In this document: in pieces, positions 8,967-17,267 of the stretch
Layout of the letters: each line of letters starts with the position of its first letter
How positions within the stretch are numbered: position 1 is the stretch's first letter
Assembly (NCBI GenBank): GCA_023476565.1
Contig: JAMCVZ010000010.1
Span: 1 to 52,438 of the forward strand
Direction of reading: 5' to 3'
Length of the DNA stretch: 52,438 bases
From: Nitrospirota bacterium
GTDB lineage: Bacteria; Nitrospirota; Thermodesulfovibrionia; Thermodesulfovibrionales; Dissulfurispiraceae
Position numbers and translations under genes: made by a program
Notes under the pieces: generated by a model
Database searches by the model: none
Seen by the model: the letters and a program-made list of their open reading frames with translations, nothing else
Told to the model about the DNA's origin: nothing

Positions 8967-10046
8967 TTGTCATTACTGAATAAAATGCTGATGGGGGCTT
9001 CACTCCTTGATTCTAGAATAAGGGGAAGAAGGTTTCCGTTTATGGTAAATTGGGCGATCACAGGCAAGTGCAATCTGAAGTGCACGCATTGCTATGGAGA
9101 GTACGGAAGAGTCCAAAATGAAGAAGTTCCTCTCGATACAATCAAAAAAACCATTGATGCCCTGAGGGCAATGGGCACAAAGCGAATTACCATTGAGGGG
9201 GGCGAGCCCCTGGTCAGAAAAGATGCAGAGGAAATAATCAGCTATATATATGACCGGGGAATCGAGATGAGCCTCTGCACAAATGGAGTGCTTTTAGAGA
9301 GGCATGCAGGGTTCATCAAGGATAAGATCGACTTGCTGGTGTTGAGTCTGGAAGGATGTGAGGAGCATCATGATGCCTTGAGGGGGGCAGGCAATTTCTC
9401 GAAAGTACTAAATGCCATTGAAGTAGCAAAGAAACACAACATGCGCGCTCTCATTTTCACCTGCCTTATTGATGAAAACATCAATGATATAGATTTCCTT
9501 ATAGCTACTGCTCAAAAATATGCCGTCAATATAGCGTTCAATATAGGTGTTGCAAAGGTGGAGAAAGAGGGTGGTCGCGGGCAGCTCAACAAAGTTGCAG
9601 ATGATGATTACAAAGCTGCATTCTTGAAAATCTCAAATTACAAAAGAAACGGCGCCCCTGTATTCTACTCTGAAAGTAATTTTAAGCAAGTGTTAAACTG
9701 GCCGACTTTTGCCAAAGAGAAATTTTCCCCCGAGGACATATCCTGCATGGACGAGGGATTAAAAAAGACAATGATTCCTTGCTATGCGGGCGTCAATTAC
9801 TGTTATGTTGAATGCGATGGCAGTGTTTACCCATGCTATCAAACAGTCGGGATAATACAAGCCAAAAATATTGCAATTAATGGCTTCAAGGAATCCTTTG
9901 AGCATTTGTCGAATATCTCTTCCTGCAAACATTGCTATAATACTGCGCTATCTGAACTAAATCTGCAATGCAAGCTGGACCTCAGGTCTGTGCTTAAAGT
10001 AATTGCAAACTACCGTTCTACTCTGTCAGGAGGGGGTTCACATTAG
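8967..10046 (+). CDS. Radical SAM/SPASM-domain protein
   Basis: A 359-residue radical SAM protein with the canonical CNLKCTHC motif at about residues 32-39, EGGEP at about 78-82, and a C-terminal SPASM/Twitch-type cysteine set (CYAGVNYCYVECDGSVYPC, then SCKHC) able to hold auxiliary clusters. SPASM enzymes modify peptides, proteins or small molecules, and some act on lipids or cofactors. I found no short precursor-peptide ORF beside it, so a RiPP role is not supported. The open frame starts at TTG 8967 two bases after the DUF362 stop; ATG 8985 (residue 7) is an alternative. The 3' end overlaps the apparent ATT start of the next gene, suggesting translational coupling. Confidence 0.85.
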   Translation: MSLLNKMLMGASLLDSRIRGRRFPFMVNWAITGKCNLKCTHCYGEYGRVQNEEVPLDTIKKTIDALRAMGTKRITIEGGEPLVRKDAEEIISYIYDRGIEMSLCTNGVLLERHAGFIKDKIDLLVLSLEGCEEHHDALRGAGNFSKVLNAIEVAKKHNMRALIFTCLIDENINDIDFLIATAQKYAVNIAFNIGVAKVEKEGGRGQLNKVADDDYKAAFLKISNYKRNGAPVFYSESNFKQVLNWPTFAKEKFSPEDISCMDEGLKKTMIPCYAGVNYCYVECDGSVYPCYQTVGIIQAKNIAINGFKESFEHLSNISSCKHCYNTALSELNLQCKLDLRSVLKVIANYRSTLSGGGSH

Positions 10047-11535
10047 GGTCGCGATTATTTATCCCACCTTTTTCAAGGGCGGTAAGAGACCACTTTTAGG
10101 GCAGAACAGGCAGTTCCGCTATTCAAGCTCTCCTGAAGTCAAGATATATCCTCTTGTTCCGGCTTCAGCTGCAACGTCCGTATCACGGAAAGGGCATGAA
10201 GTCTTATGGCTTGATGGAATGAATGATATATCTCTTTCGGAAAGTTTCGAGAGCCGCCTTGTGGATTTCAGACCACAGATAATATTAATGGAAACCAAAG
10301 CGCCGCTTATCAAAAAGCATGTGCATTATACACGCCACCTCAAAGAGCTCATTCCGGATGTAAAAATTGTACTCTGCGGTGACCATGTAAGTTTTTTCCC
10401 GAAGGAGACCCTTGGCACCTCTTCGGCAGATTATGTCCTGGCTGGAGGCTTATATGATTTTACCTTTACCCACTTAGTGGAATTTCTGTCAGGAAAGCTC
10501 GGGTCATTACCCGGCGGCTGTTACTACAAGGACGGGGGCCAAATCAAAAGAACGGGTGAGCTTGATCCACACATTGATCTCGATGCTCTTCCCTTCATCG
10601 ATAGACACCTCACAAAATGGAACCTCTACGGAGAGGCGTATCTTAAAAAACCAGCCACCTACATATTATCCGGACGTGGCTGCTCAGGCGCTAAGGGGAT
10701 ATCTGTATGCTCGTTCTGTATCTGGCAACAAGCCCTCTGGCGTTTTAGCGCCCGCCTCAGATCCCCGGAGCATGTCGTTAAAGAGATAAAATATTTAGTA
10801 GAGGAATTAGGCGTAGTGGAAGTTTTTGATGATAACGAAAGCGGCCCGGTATGGGATATTAATTGGCTGAGGGAATTTTCCAGACTCCTAATGAAGGAGG
10901 GGCTCCGGAAAAGGGTATATATATCAACCAATGCAAGGGCTGACCTCTTAACGAAAGAGGTATGCAGACTCCTCAAAGAGTGCAATTTCAGGTTGCTCAA
11001 GGTCGGGATAGAAAGCGGATCAGAAAGGATTCTAAGGGAAGTTATCAATAAGAAAGAGGGCGTTGCGGATATTAAAAGGGGGATAAAAAACGCAAAGGAT
11101 TGCGGGCTTATTGTCCTCATGACCAATATGGTAGGATATCCCGAAGAAACAGAAGAAGAGGCAGAAGCGACCCTATCCATGGCCAGAGAACTCCTGCTTT
11201 ATAAGACGAGAGCCGGAGACTCCCTTCAAGCCAGTATTTTAGTCCCCTACCCCGGAACACTGTTATGGAAAAGGGCTATCAGGAACGGATGGCTCATGGA
11301 AGACCCTTACGACTATGAGAAATTTGACATGTCCCATATCCTCATTAAAAGCAATGTAGGCGATCCCCAGGAATGGTGCAATAGAATCTGGAGATTGCAT
11401 CTTCATCCGAAATTCATCTTCCGCTCGCTTATTACAGCACGCTCCTTTCGTGACCTTAATCTCCTCTGGACCGGCTTTAAATCCCTTTTAGGGCACTTGA
11501 AAGATTTCAGCAACAAAGGGAACTCCAACCACTAA
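10042..11535 (+). CDS. B12-binding-domain radical SAM protein with CX8CX2C cluster motif; apparent ATT start
   Basis: About 497 residues. The N-terminal part is a B12-binding-type Rossmann domain, followed by a radical SAM barrel. The cluster motif is GRGCSGAKGISVCSFC, spacing CX8CX2C instead of CX3CX2C; expanded spacings are known in some B12-type RiPP maturases. The best start is ATT at 10042: AGGAGGGGG ends about 5 nt upstream, the ATT overlaps the TAG stop of the SPASM gene, and the N-terminus then reads xRVAIIYPTFF, aligning with MKILLIRPTPW of the operon paralogues. The only upstream alternative, TTG 10003, would lie deep inside the previous gene and add 13 unconserved residues. It is the last gene of the operon. 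The substrate is unknown. Confidence 0.82.
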   Translation: MRVAIIYPTFFKGGKRPLLGQNRQFRYSSSPEVKIYPLVPASAATSVSRKGHEVLWLDGMNDISLSESFESRLVDFRPQIILMETKAPLIKKHVHYTRHLKELIPDVKIVLCGDHVSFFPKETLGTSSADYVLAGGLYDFTFTHLVEFLSGKLGSLPGGCYYKDGGQIKRTGELDPHIDLDALPFIDRHLTKWNLYGEAYLKKPATYILSGRGCSGAKGISVCSFCIWQQALWRFSARLRSPEHVVKEIKYLVEELGVVEVFDDNESGPVWDINWLREFSRLLMKEGLRKRVYISTNARADLLTKEVCRLLKECNFRLLKVGIESGSERILREVINKKEGVADIKRGIKNAKDCGLIVLMTNMVGYPEETEEEAEATLSMARELLLYKTRAGDSLQASILVPYPGTLLWKRAIRNGWLMEDPYDYEKFDMSHILIKSNVGDPQEWCNRIWRLHLHPKFIFRSLITARSFRDLNLLWTGFKSLLGHLKDFSNKGNSNH

Positions 11536-11854
11536 TTGCTTCCTTTCCCTGTCGACGATCGTAGGGAATAATTGCAATAAACGCCTGGTCTGACTTATCT
11601 GTTTTAAATACTTTCTAATCGCCCGTCCAAAGCTGTAAAAAATTAATATTTTGGAATCGGATTGTGGTATACTAACCGCTAAACGATGTTGCCGGAGGGG
11701 CAATCTTTCTGTCGCCGCATGTCATATGAGGCGGGGCAATTCCCCGAAAAAAACTTGCATGTCCGGGAGGGCTTGAGATGACAGCATTTATTTACAGCAG
11801 AAGCAGGGGGATACAAAAGGCCTCATGTGCTGGAATCCTCCGGATGGATTGATT
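11536..11854 (+). other. Intergenic leader region of the bamA operon with hairpins
   Basis: This 319-nt gap contains an extended -10 element (11665-11673) and then about 180 nt of predicted leader. Several hairpins are visible: TTGCC/GGCAA at 11689-11703, GGGG/CCCC around CAATT near 11736, and smaller ones. None is followed by a T-tract on the plus strand. No known riboswitch signature was recognised. A long structured leader before bamA could act in post-transcriptional control. Confidence 0.35.
11665..11673 (+). promoter_or_regulatory. Extended -10 promoter upstream of bamA
   Basis: TG-G-TATACT is an extended -10 element. No good -35 is visible at 16-18 nt. It would drive the bamA-skp-lpxD-fabZ-lpxA-lpxI cluster with a leader of about 175 nt. 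Confidence 0.42.
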
Positions 11855-14122
11855 ATGAAGACAAAGAGTGTACTTTACAGCATTATTCTATTAGTAGCGG
11901 CCATCGTGCTGCCCGGCCTGCATCCCAGGGCTGCCCATTCTGAAGAGCTTCCCATTGTAACCGCCATAGAGGTAAAAGGATTAAAGCGCATTGAAGAAGG
12001 CTCGATAAAGGCAAAAATATCCCAGAAAATAAACGAGCCTCTTTCCAATGAAAAGACCTCAGAAGACATAAAGACGATCTATAAGATGGGCTATTTTGAT
12101 GATGTGAATGTCAATATAGAGCCTTTCGAAGGCGGGATAAAGGTTATCTATGTCGTTAAGGAAAAGCCCACCATTATAAGAGTGGATTTCCAGGGCAACA
12201 AGAAGTTTGATGATGCCAAGCTGAAAGAGCACGTTACCGTCACCACAGGCGCGATATCGGATATTACACTTATAAACGACAACGCCGCAAAACTAAGGAC
12301 GTTCTATGAGGATGAGGGGTTCTATCTTGCAAAGGTCGTGCCTGTCGTAAGAAAGGTCGCCGAAGGCGAAGTGGCCTTGACCTACCAGATAAACGAAGGA
12401 CAGAAGGTCAAGATAAAAGAGATAAAAATAGAAGGGAATAAAGCCATATCTGCACGGAAGATAAAAAAGGCGATGAAGACAGCGGAACGGGGGCTGTTTT
12501 CATTCATTACAGGCACGGGATATTATAAAAAGGATGTCATGAGGGCTGACATAGAAAAGATAAAAGACCTCTACTATAACAACGGCTATTTAAAAGTGAC
12601 CGTCGGAGAACCGAAAATCCAACTGACCGAAGATAAGAAGGGGATGCGGATTGCCCTGCAGGTTTCCGAAGGGGAGCAGTTCAAGGTAACCGCCGTGGAC
12701 ATAGCCGGCAATAAGGCATTCACGGAGGCCCAATTGAGAGAGCTGATAAAGCTCTCGCCCAATAAGGTCTTCAATAAAGCAACCCTTACCAAAGATGTCA
12801 CTGCGCTCACCGAGAAGTATTCGAATAACGGGTATGCGCTTGTATCGATATCCCCTGACATCATTCCTGACGAAGACAGGAGAGAGGTAAAAGTCGTCTA
12901 CAGGATCAATGAGGGAGATAAATACAGCATCGGGAAGATAGAGATATCGGGCAATACAAAAACAAAGGACAAAGTAATCAGAAGAGAGATCCGGCTTGAT
13001 GAGGGTGATACGTTTGACGCATCCGCGCTGAAGAGAAGTTACGAAAGGCTGAACAATCTCCAATTCTTCGAGACCGTTGACATCGCACCCAAACCGAGAT
13101 CCGAGGAAAAGCTCCTTGACCTCGATGTAACGGTGAAGGAGAAACCCACAGGTTTCCTGAGCTTCGGCGGAGGTTACAGTTCTGTAGATAAATTTGTCGC
13201 AATGGTGGATATAACCCAGGGCAATTTATTCGGCAAAGGGCAGTATGTAAAGCTGCGCGGAGAGCTCGGCGGCAGGAGTTCCTTCTACGAATTATCATAC
13301 AGGGATCCATGGTTCATGGATAAACCCATATCCTTCGGCACCAGCATCTATAAGACCACAAGAAAGTACGGCAACTTTGACAGGAAGGCCACCGGTTTCG
13401 AGGTCTCCTTCGGCAAGAATTTCTGGGAATACTGGAACGCGACCACAACGTATAATTTTGAGAAGACAACGATATTCAACGTAAGGGACGATGCCTCGAC
13501 AATAGTAAAGGACCAGGCAGGCACCAACACGACAAGCAGTATCAGTGTTTCCCTGGCAAGAGATACGAGAGACAATTACCTTGACCCTTCAAAGGGCACA
13601 CGACATGCGGCATACTTCACTTTTGCGGGACTGGGCGGAACAAATGCGTTTATCAAAGAGCTCCTTGATTCCAGCTGGTATTTCCCGGTCTTTGACGTTA
13701 CCACAATCCACCTGCGCGGAAGGATAGGCCTTGGCTCGGGCATATTCGGTAAAAAGCTCCCCCTCTATGAAAGGTACTATGTCGGAGGTATTTATACTGT
13801 GCGCGGACTGGGCTACGGCAAAGGCGGGCCGCTGGACAATAACGGAGAGCCTATCGGCGGAGATAAAGAGCTCATATTTAATGGAGAATATATCTTCCCC
13901 ATAGTATCCGAATACAAGTTCAAAGGGCTCGTTTTCTTTGATGCCGGACGGGCTTATTCTACAGGAGAAACCCTGGGAAGCGATCTCAGGTACACCGCGG
14001 GAACCGGTATCCGGTGGATTTCACCGGTAGGCCCCATCAGGATTGAGTGGGGCTACAACCTCAAACAGAAACCCGGTGAATCTGCGAGCAAGATAGAGTT
14101 TACATTCGGATCATTCTTTTAA
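11855..14122 (+). CDS. bamA: Outer membrane protein assembly factor BamA
   Basis: Core of the BAM complex that folds beta-barrel proteins into the outer membrane. The protein has an N-terminal signal peptide (MKTKSVLYSIILLVAAIVL, cleavage near AHSEE), five POTRA domains over about residues 30-350, and a 16-strand Omp85 barrel. Loop 6 shows VRGLGYG, the conserved VRGF/Y motif, and the chain ends with an aromatic residue (FGSFF) as expected for the beta-signal. I chose ATG 11855 because the signal peptide begins there and GGATGG lies 7 nt upstream; an in-frame ATG at 11825 would add ten residues before the signal peptide. It is first in the envelope-biogenesis cluster. Confidence 0.96.
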   Translation: MKTKSVLYSIILLVAAIVLPGLHPRAAHSEELPIVTAIEVKGLKRIEEGSIKAKISQKINEPLSNEKTSEDIKTIYKMGYFDDVNVNIEPFEGGIKVIYVVKEKPTIIRVDFQGNKKFDDAKLKEHVTVTTGAISDITLINDNAAKLRTFYEDEGFYLAKVVPVVRKVAEGEVALTYQINEGQKVKIKEIKIEGNKAISARKIKKAMKTAERGLFSFITGTGYYKKDVMRADIEKIKDLYYNNGYLKVTVGEPKIQLTEDKKGMRIALQVSEGEQFKVTAVDIAGNKAFTEAQLRELIKLSPNKVFNKATLTKDVTALTEKYSNNGYALVSISPDIIPDEDRREVKVVYRINEGDKYSIGKIEISGNTKTKDKVIRREIRLDEGDTFDASALKRSYERLNNLQFFETVDIAPKPRSEEKLLDLDVTVKEKPTGFLSFGGGYSSVDKFVAMVDITQGNLFGKGQYVKLRGELGGRSSFYELSYRDPWFMDKPISFGTSIYKTTRKYGNFDRKATGFEVSFGKNFWEYWNATTTYNFEKTTIFNVRDDASTIVKDQAGTNTTSSISVSLARDTRDNYLDPSKGTRHAAYFTFAGLGGTNAFIKELLDSSWYFPVFDVTTIHLRGRIGLGSGIFGKKLPLYERYYVGGIYTVRGLGYGKGGPLDNNGEPIGGDKELIFNGEYIFPIVSEYKFKGLVFFDAGRAYSTGETLGSDLRYTAGTGIRWISPVGPIRIEWGYNLKQKPGESASKIEFTFGSFF

Positions 14123-14190
14123 AAACCATAATACGTGAAGAATAATGCGTAACGGGTTTTGGGGACGTACCTTTATCCGTTATGCGTCAC
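14123..14190. repeat. Degenerate TAATGCGTAACG-type intergenic repeat
   Basis: Between bamA and skp lies AATAATGCGTAACGGG, then CCGTTATGCGTCACG, an imperfect inverted repeat of TAAcGC/TGCGT words. Similar words occur before the pilin gene (about 105-135) and at 22085-22190. It looks like members of a low-complexity dispersed repeat family. The function is unknown. Confidence 0.4.
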
Positions 14191-14212
14191 GAAATAAAAT
14201 TTGGAGGAAAAA

Positions 14213-14755
14213 ATGAGAAAGATTTTGGCGATCATGATCTTGGGACTTACCGTACTTGTATCAGGCCTGGCCTTTACGGCACACGCGGCCGATACGAAGA
14301 TAGGGTTCGTCGACATTGACAAAGCAGCAAACGACTCGGAGGAAGGGAAAAAGGCCGTATCCGGATTGAAAGATTTCATGGCATCAAAGCAGGCGGCAAT
14401 AAATGAAAAGGGGAAGGCTATTGAGAAGATGAAAGCCGACCTCGAAAAACAGGCCGCGATCATATCCCCCGATGCAAAGAGGACAAAACTGGAGGAGCTC
14501 GAGCGCTCGGAGAGAGATTTTCAGCGGATGCGTTCCGATGTCAACGCAGAACTGGAGAGAAAACGCAGGGAGCTGACCGAATCGATATATAAGGAAATTA
14601 TTGAAGTCGTCGATAAGGTAGGGCAGGAAGGGAAGTATGATGCAATCTTCCCTATCCAGTCAATCTTATCCGGGAACAAATCCCTGGATCTTACCGATAC
14701 GATCATCAAGAGGTACAATGAGCTTAAGGTCTCGAAAGCCTCTTCCAAGAAATAG
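14213..14755 (+). CDS. skp: OmpH/Skp-family periplasmic chaperone
   Basis: A 180-residue periplasmic chaperone that holds unfolded outer-membrane proteins on the way to BamA. An N-terminal signal peptide (to about residue 25, ending AHAADT) is followed by TKIGFVDIDKA, the typical OmpH start, and a long charged coiled-coil region (about residues 50-130), the tentacle part. The start ATG 14213 has a good GGAGGA site 5 nt upstream; an upstream in-frame TTG is less likely. Position between bamA and lpxD is the classical gene order. Confidence 0.92.
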   Translation: MRKILAIMILGLTVLVSGLAFTAHAADTKIGFVDIDKAANDSEEGKKAVSGLKDFMASKQAAINEKGKAIEKMKADLEKQAAIISPDAKRTKLEELERSERDFQRMRSDVNAELERKRRELTESIYKEIIEVVDKVGQEGKYDAIFPIQSILSGNKSLDLTDTIIKRYNELKVSKASSKK

Positions 14756-14771
14756 GGAATTAGTGCAGCCT

Positions 14772-14801
14772 GAGACAGTTTAATTCGCTTTGAACTGTCT
14801 C
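14772..14801. other. Nine-base-pair inverted repeat between skp and lpxD
   Basis: GAGACAGTT and AACTGTCTC pair perfectly around a 12-nt loop. There is no T-tract after it. It may be an mRNA processing or stabilising structure inside the operon, or a protein-binding palindrome. Confidence 0.4.
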
Positions 14802-14831
14802 GCGCCACCGGGGACCATACCTGGTTCATAT

Positions 14832-15857
14832 ATGAAACTAAAGGATATCGCAGAGATAATACATGGCGAAATTATCGGCCCTCCTCAGGCGGAAGATATT
14901 GAAATAACGGGCGCCTCCGGCATATCTGACGCAAAAGAGGGAGACATAACATTCCTGTCCGACAGGAAGCGGCTGAAGGAGATTGCGAGCAGCAGGGCAG
15001 CGGCAGTACTGGTAAAAGATTTTATAGAGGGATTGCAGAAACCGCAGGTAAAGACCGGAAATCCTCAATATGCCTTCGCAAAGCTTCTTGCCCATTTCCA
15101 TGTAAAGCCCCGGCCCTGCAGAGGCATCAGCAAGAACGCCTTTGTTTCGGAAAAATCATCCCTGGGGCGCAATGTGTCCGTTTATGATTTTGCCTATATA
15201 TCAGAGGGCGCAAAGATCGGCTCTCAAAGTGTAATCCATCCCGGAGTGTTTATCGGAGAAGACAGCGTAATAGGCGAGGAATGCCTTATATACCCGAACG
15301 TCACCATCCGTGAGGGAGTCACAATCGGCAACAGGGTTATCATACATTCAGGCTCTGTCATAGGCTCCGACGGTTTTGGATACGTTTATGAAGAGGGCGC
15401 TCACCAAAAAATTCCGCAGGTAGGCGGTGTTATAATAGAAGATGATGTTGAGATCGGCGCCGGCGTAACCATTGATAGGGCAACTACCGGCAATACGACT
15501 ATCGGAAGAGGCGCCAAAATAGATAATCTCGTCCAGGTTGGGCATAACGTTCATATCGGCAGAAATGTTATCCTGGTCGCGCAGGTCGGAATAGCGGGGA
15601 GTTCCCGCATTGAGGACGGCGTTATCCTGGGAGGACAGGTAGGCGTTGCGGATCATGCGCATGTGGAGTCAGGCACAATGGTCGGAGCAAAATCCGGCGT
15701 TCTCGGCGAAGTGAAGCGGGGGATCTATTCAGGCGTTCCGTTGATGCCCCACAGGGATTGGCTGAAGGCCACCGCGGTATTTGCCAGGCTTCCTGAACTT
15801 AAGAAAAAAATTGAAGAGCTCGAGAAGAAGATCAAAGCAATAGAAGGCGGAAAGTAA
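14832..15857 (+). CDS. lpxD: UDP-3-O-acylglucosamine N-acyltransferase LpxD
   Basis: Adds the second (N-linked) acyl chain to UDP-3-O-acyl-glucosamine in lipid A synthesis, in the cytoplasm. The protein is 341 residues, normal for the family. The N-terminal uridine-binding domain (about 1-100, with ASGISDAKEGDITFLSD) precedes a left-handed parallel beta-helix of hexapeptide repeats. The catalytic histidine lies in VQVGHNVHIG. The C-terminus is a charged helix (ELKKKIEELEKKIKA). ATG 14832 is chosen because LpxD proteins begin with MKLxDIAE; the longer reading frame adds 14 unrelated residues. Confidence 0.95.
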   Translation: MKLKDIAEIIHGEIIGPPQAEDIEITGASGISDAKEGDITFLSDRKRLKEIASSRAAAVLVKDFIEGLQKPQVKTGNPQYAFAKLLAHFHVKPRPCRGISKNAFVSEKSSLGRNVSVYDFAYISEGAKIGSQSVIHPGVFIGEDSVIGEECLIYPNVTIREGVTIGNRVIIHSGSVIGSDGFGYVYEEGAHQKIPQVGGVIIEDDVEIGAGVTIDRATTGNTTIGRGAKIDNLVQVGHNVHIGRNVILVAQVGIAGSSRIEDGVILGGQVGVADHAHVESGTMVGAKSGVLGEVKRGIYSGVPLMPHRDWLKATAVFARLPELKKKIEELEKKIKAIEGGK

Positions 15858-15920
15858 CCGGGGGCTTAGTCCGTTCGGAATGCATGCAACTGCTTAATAA
15901 CTCAATCACCAGGAGGAGAT

Positions 15921-16343
15921 ATGATAGACATTAAAGAAATTTTTTCCCTGCTCCCTCATCGATACCCCTTCCTGCTCGTTGACAGGATCATCGAACTGGA
16001 ACCTGAAGTCAAGGCGGTCGGGCTGAAGAACGTGACCATTAATGAGCCGTTCTTTCAAGGCCACTTCCCCAATAACCCGGTAATGCCGGGGGTATTGATC
16101 GTGGAAGCCATGGCTCAGGTGGCGGGCATACTCGCCTTTAAATCAGGCGCCGCCGGGAAAGCGGTATATTTCATGAGCATTGAAAAAGCCAAATTCAGGA
16201 AGATCGTTTCACCCGGCGACCAGCTCAGGCTTGAAGTAACAGCCACACATAAAAGAGGCACTGTGTGGAAGTTTTCCGGCAATGCCCTTGTTGGAGATAA
16301 ATTGATGGCCGAGGCGGAGTTTACCGCCATGGTCGCTGATTAA
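15921..16343 (+). CDS. fabZ: 3-hydroxyacyl-ACP dehydratase FabZ
   Basis: Cytoplasmic dehydratase of fatty acid synthesis converting 3-hydroxyacyl-ACP to trans-2-enoyl-ACP. It competes with LpxA and LpxD for hydroxyacyl-ACP and is commonly co-encoded with them. At 140 residues it is full length. The hot-dog fold signature FQGHFPNNPVMPGVLIVEAM contains the catalytic His and Glu. LLPHRYPFLLVDRI near the start is also typical. AGGAGGAG lies directly upstream of the ATG. Confidence 0.96.
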   Translation: MIDIKEIFSLLPHRYPFLLVDRIIELEPEVKAVGLKNVTINEPFFQGHFPNNPVMPGVLIVEAMAQVAGILAFKSGAAGKAVYFMSIEKAKFRKIVSPGDQLRLEVTATHKRGTVWKFSGNALVGDKLMAEAEFTAMVAD

Positions 16344-16403
16344 GAGCTCTAGTGCTCCTGGAAAAATTTTGCATGGTTTTTGCGGCACTGTATAGGAGGA
16401 TGA

Positions 16404-17183
16404 ATGCCGAAAGAAATACATAAAACAGCGGTAGTCAGTTCAAAGGCAGAGCTTGCCGACAACGTTTCCATAGGTCCCTTTTGTATCGTAGGAGAGGGAG
16501 CTGTAATAAAAAAAGGGGCCAGGCTCATATCCAATGTGGTTGTTGACGGGAATACGGAAATAGGAGAGGATTGCACCATTTATCCTTTTGCATCGATCGG
16601 CCTCCCTCCGCAGGACCTTAAATATAAAAACGAGAAAACAGGGATCAAAATCGGGAAAAAGAACATCATCAGGGAATATGCTTCCATTCACAGGGGCTCT
16701 GTGGGAGGTGACGGCCTGACGGAGCTCGGCGATTCAAATTTCCTGATGGCATACGTGCATGTAGCACACGACTGTAAAATCGGCAATTCCACGGTAATGG
16801 CTAATGCAGCAACACTTGCAGGGCACGTAATTGTAGAAGATTTTGCAGTAGTGGGCGGCCTTGTGGCGATACACCAGTTCACCCGCATAGGCGCCTATGC
16901 CATGATCGGCGGATTCAGCGGCATTGGACAGGATATCCTTCCTTACACGATGGCGTCCGGGGCCCGCGCCAAATTATACGGACTCAACGTTATCGGCTTG
17001 AAGAGGCACGGGTTTTCCGATGAGGCGGTAAACAATCTGAAAAAGGCCTATAAGATCCTTTTCAGGGAGAAAAAAACTTTGAAGGATGCTTTGAAGAAAA
17101 TCAAATCAGACCTCCCCGAGACAAAAGAGGTCGAGCACCTTGTTGAATTCATAGAGAAGAACAAGAGAGGAATATGCAGGTGA
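16404..17183 (+). CDS. lpxA: UDP-N-acetylglucosamine acyltransferase LpxA
   Basis: First enzyme of lipid A synthesis, acylating UDP-GlcNAc at the 3-OH with hydroxyacyl-ACP in the cytoplasm. It has 259 residues. Hexapeptide repeats form the beta-helix, the catalytic His is in VHVAHDCKIGN, IHRGS and GGLVAIHQF are LpxA signatures, and a helical C-terminal domain follows. AGGAGG precedes the ATG at 6 nt. Gene order fabZ-lpxA-lpxI is kept. Confidence 0.96.
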   Translation: MPKEIHKTAVVSSKAELADNVSIGPFCIVGEGAVIKKGARLISNVVVDGNTEIGEDCTIYPFASIGLPPQDLKYKNEKTGIKIGKKNIIREYASIHRGSVGGDGLTELGDSNFLMAYVHVAHDCKIGNSTVMANAATLAGHVIVEDFAVVGGLVAIHQFTRIGAYAMIGGFSGIGQDILPYTMASGARAKLYGLNVIGLKRHGFSDEAVNNLKKAYKILFREKKTLKDALKKIKSDLPETKEVEHLVEFIEKNKRGICR

Positions 17184-17267
17184 GGCAAATACCAAATTTC
17201 AAGCACCAAATTCCAAACGGACATAAGGAATTTGAGCTTATTATCTGAAATTTGATATTTGGGATTT
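17184..17267. repeat. AT-rich inverted repeat between lpxA and lpxI
   Basis: The arm CAAATACCAAATTTCA (about 17186-17201) pairs with TGAAATTTGATATTTG (17246-17261) with one mismatch, leaving an inner CACCAAATTCCAAA / GGAATTTG pair. This AAATTTCAAA-type filler recurs in weaker form near 30285-30330, 44100-44177 and 46576-46636. It looks like a dispersed degenerate palindrome family and occupies the whole spacer up to the lpxI start. Confidence 0.5.

Noticed and set aside
8967-10046. RiPP cluster centred on the SPASM protein
   Set aside because: No short precursor ORF with leader-like sequence stands nearby, and neighbours are glycan- and redox-type genes.
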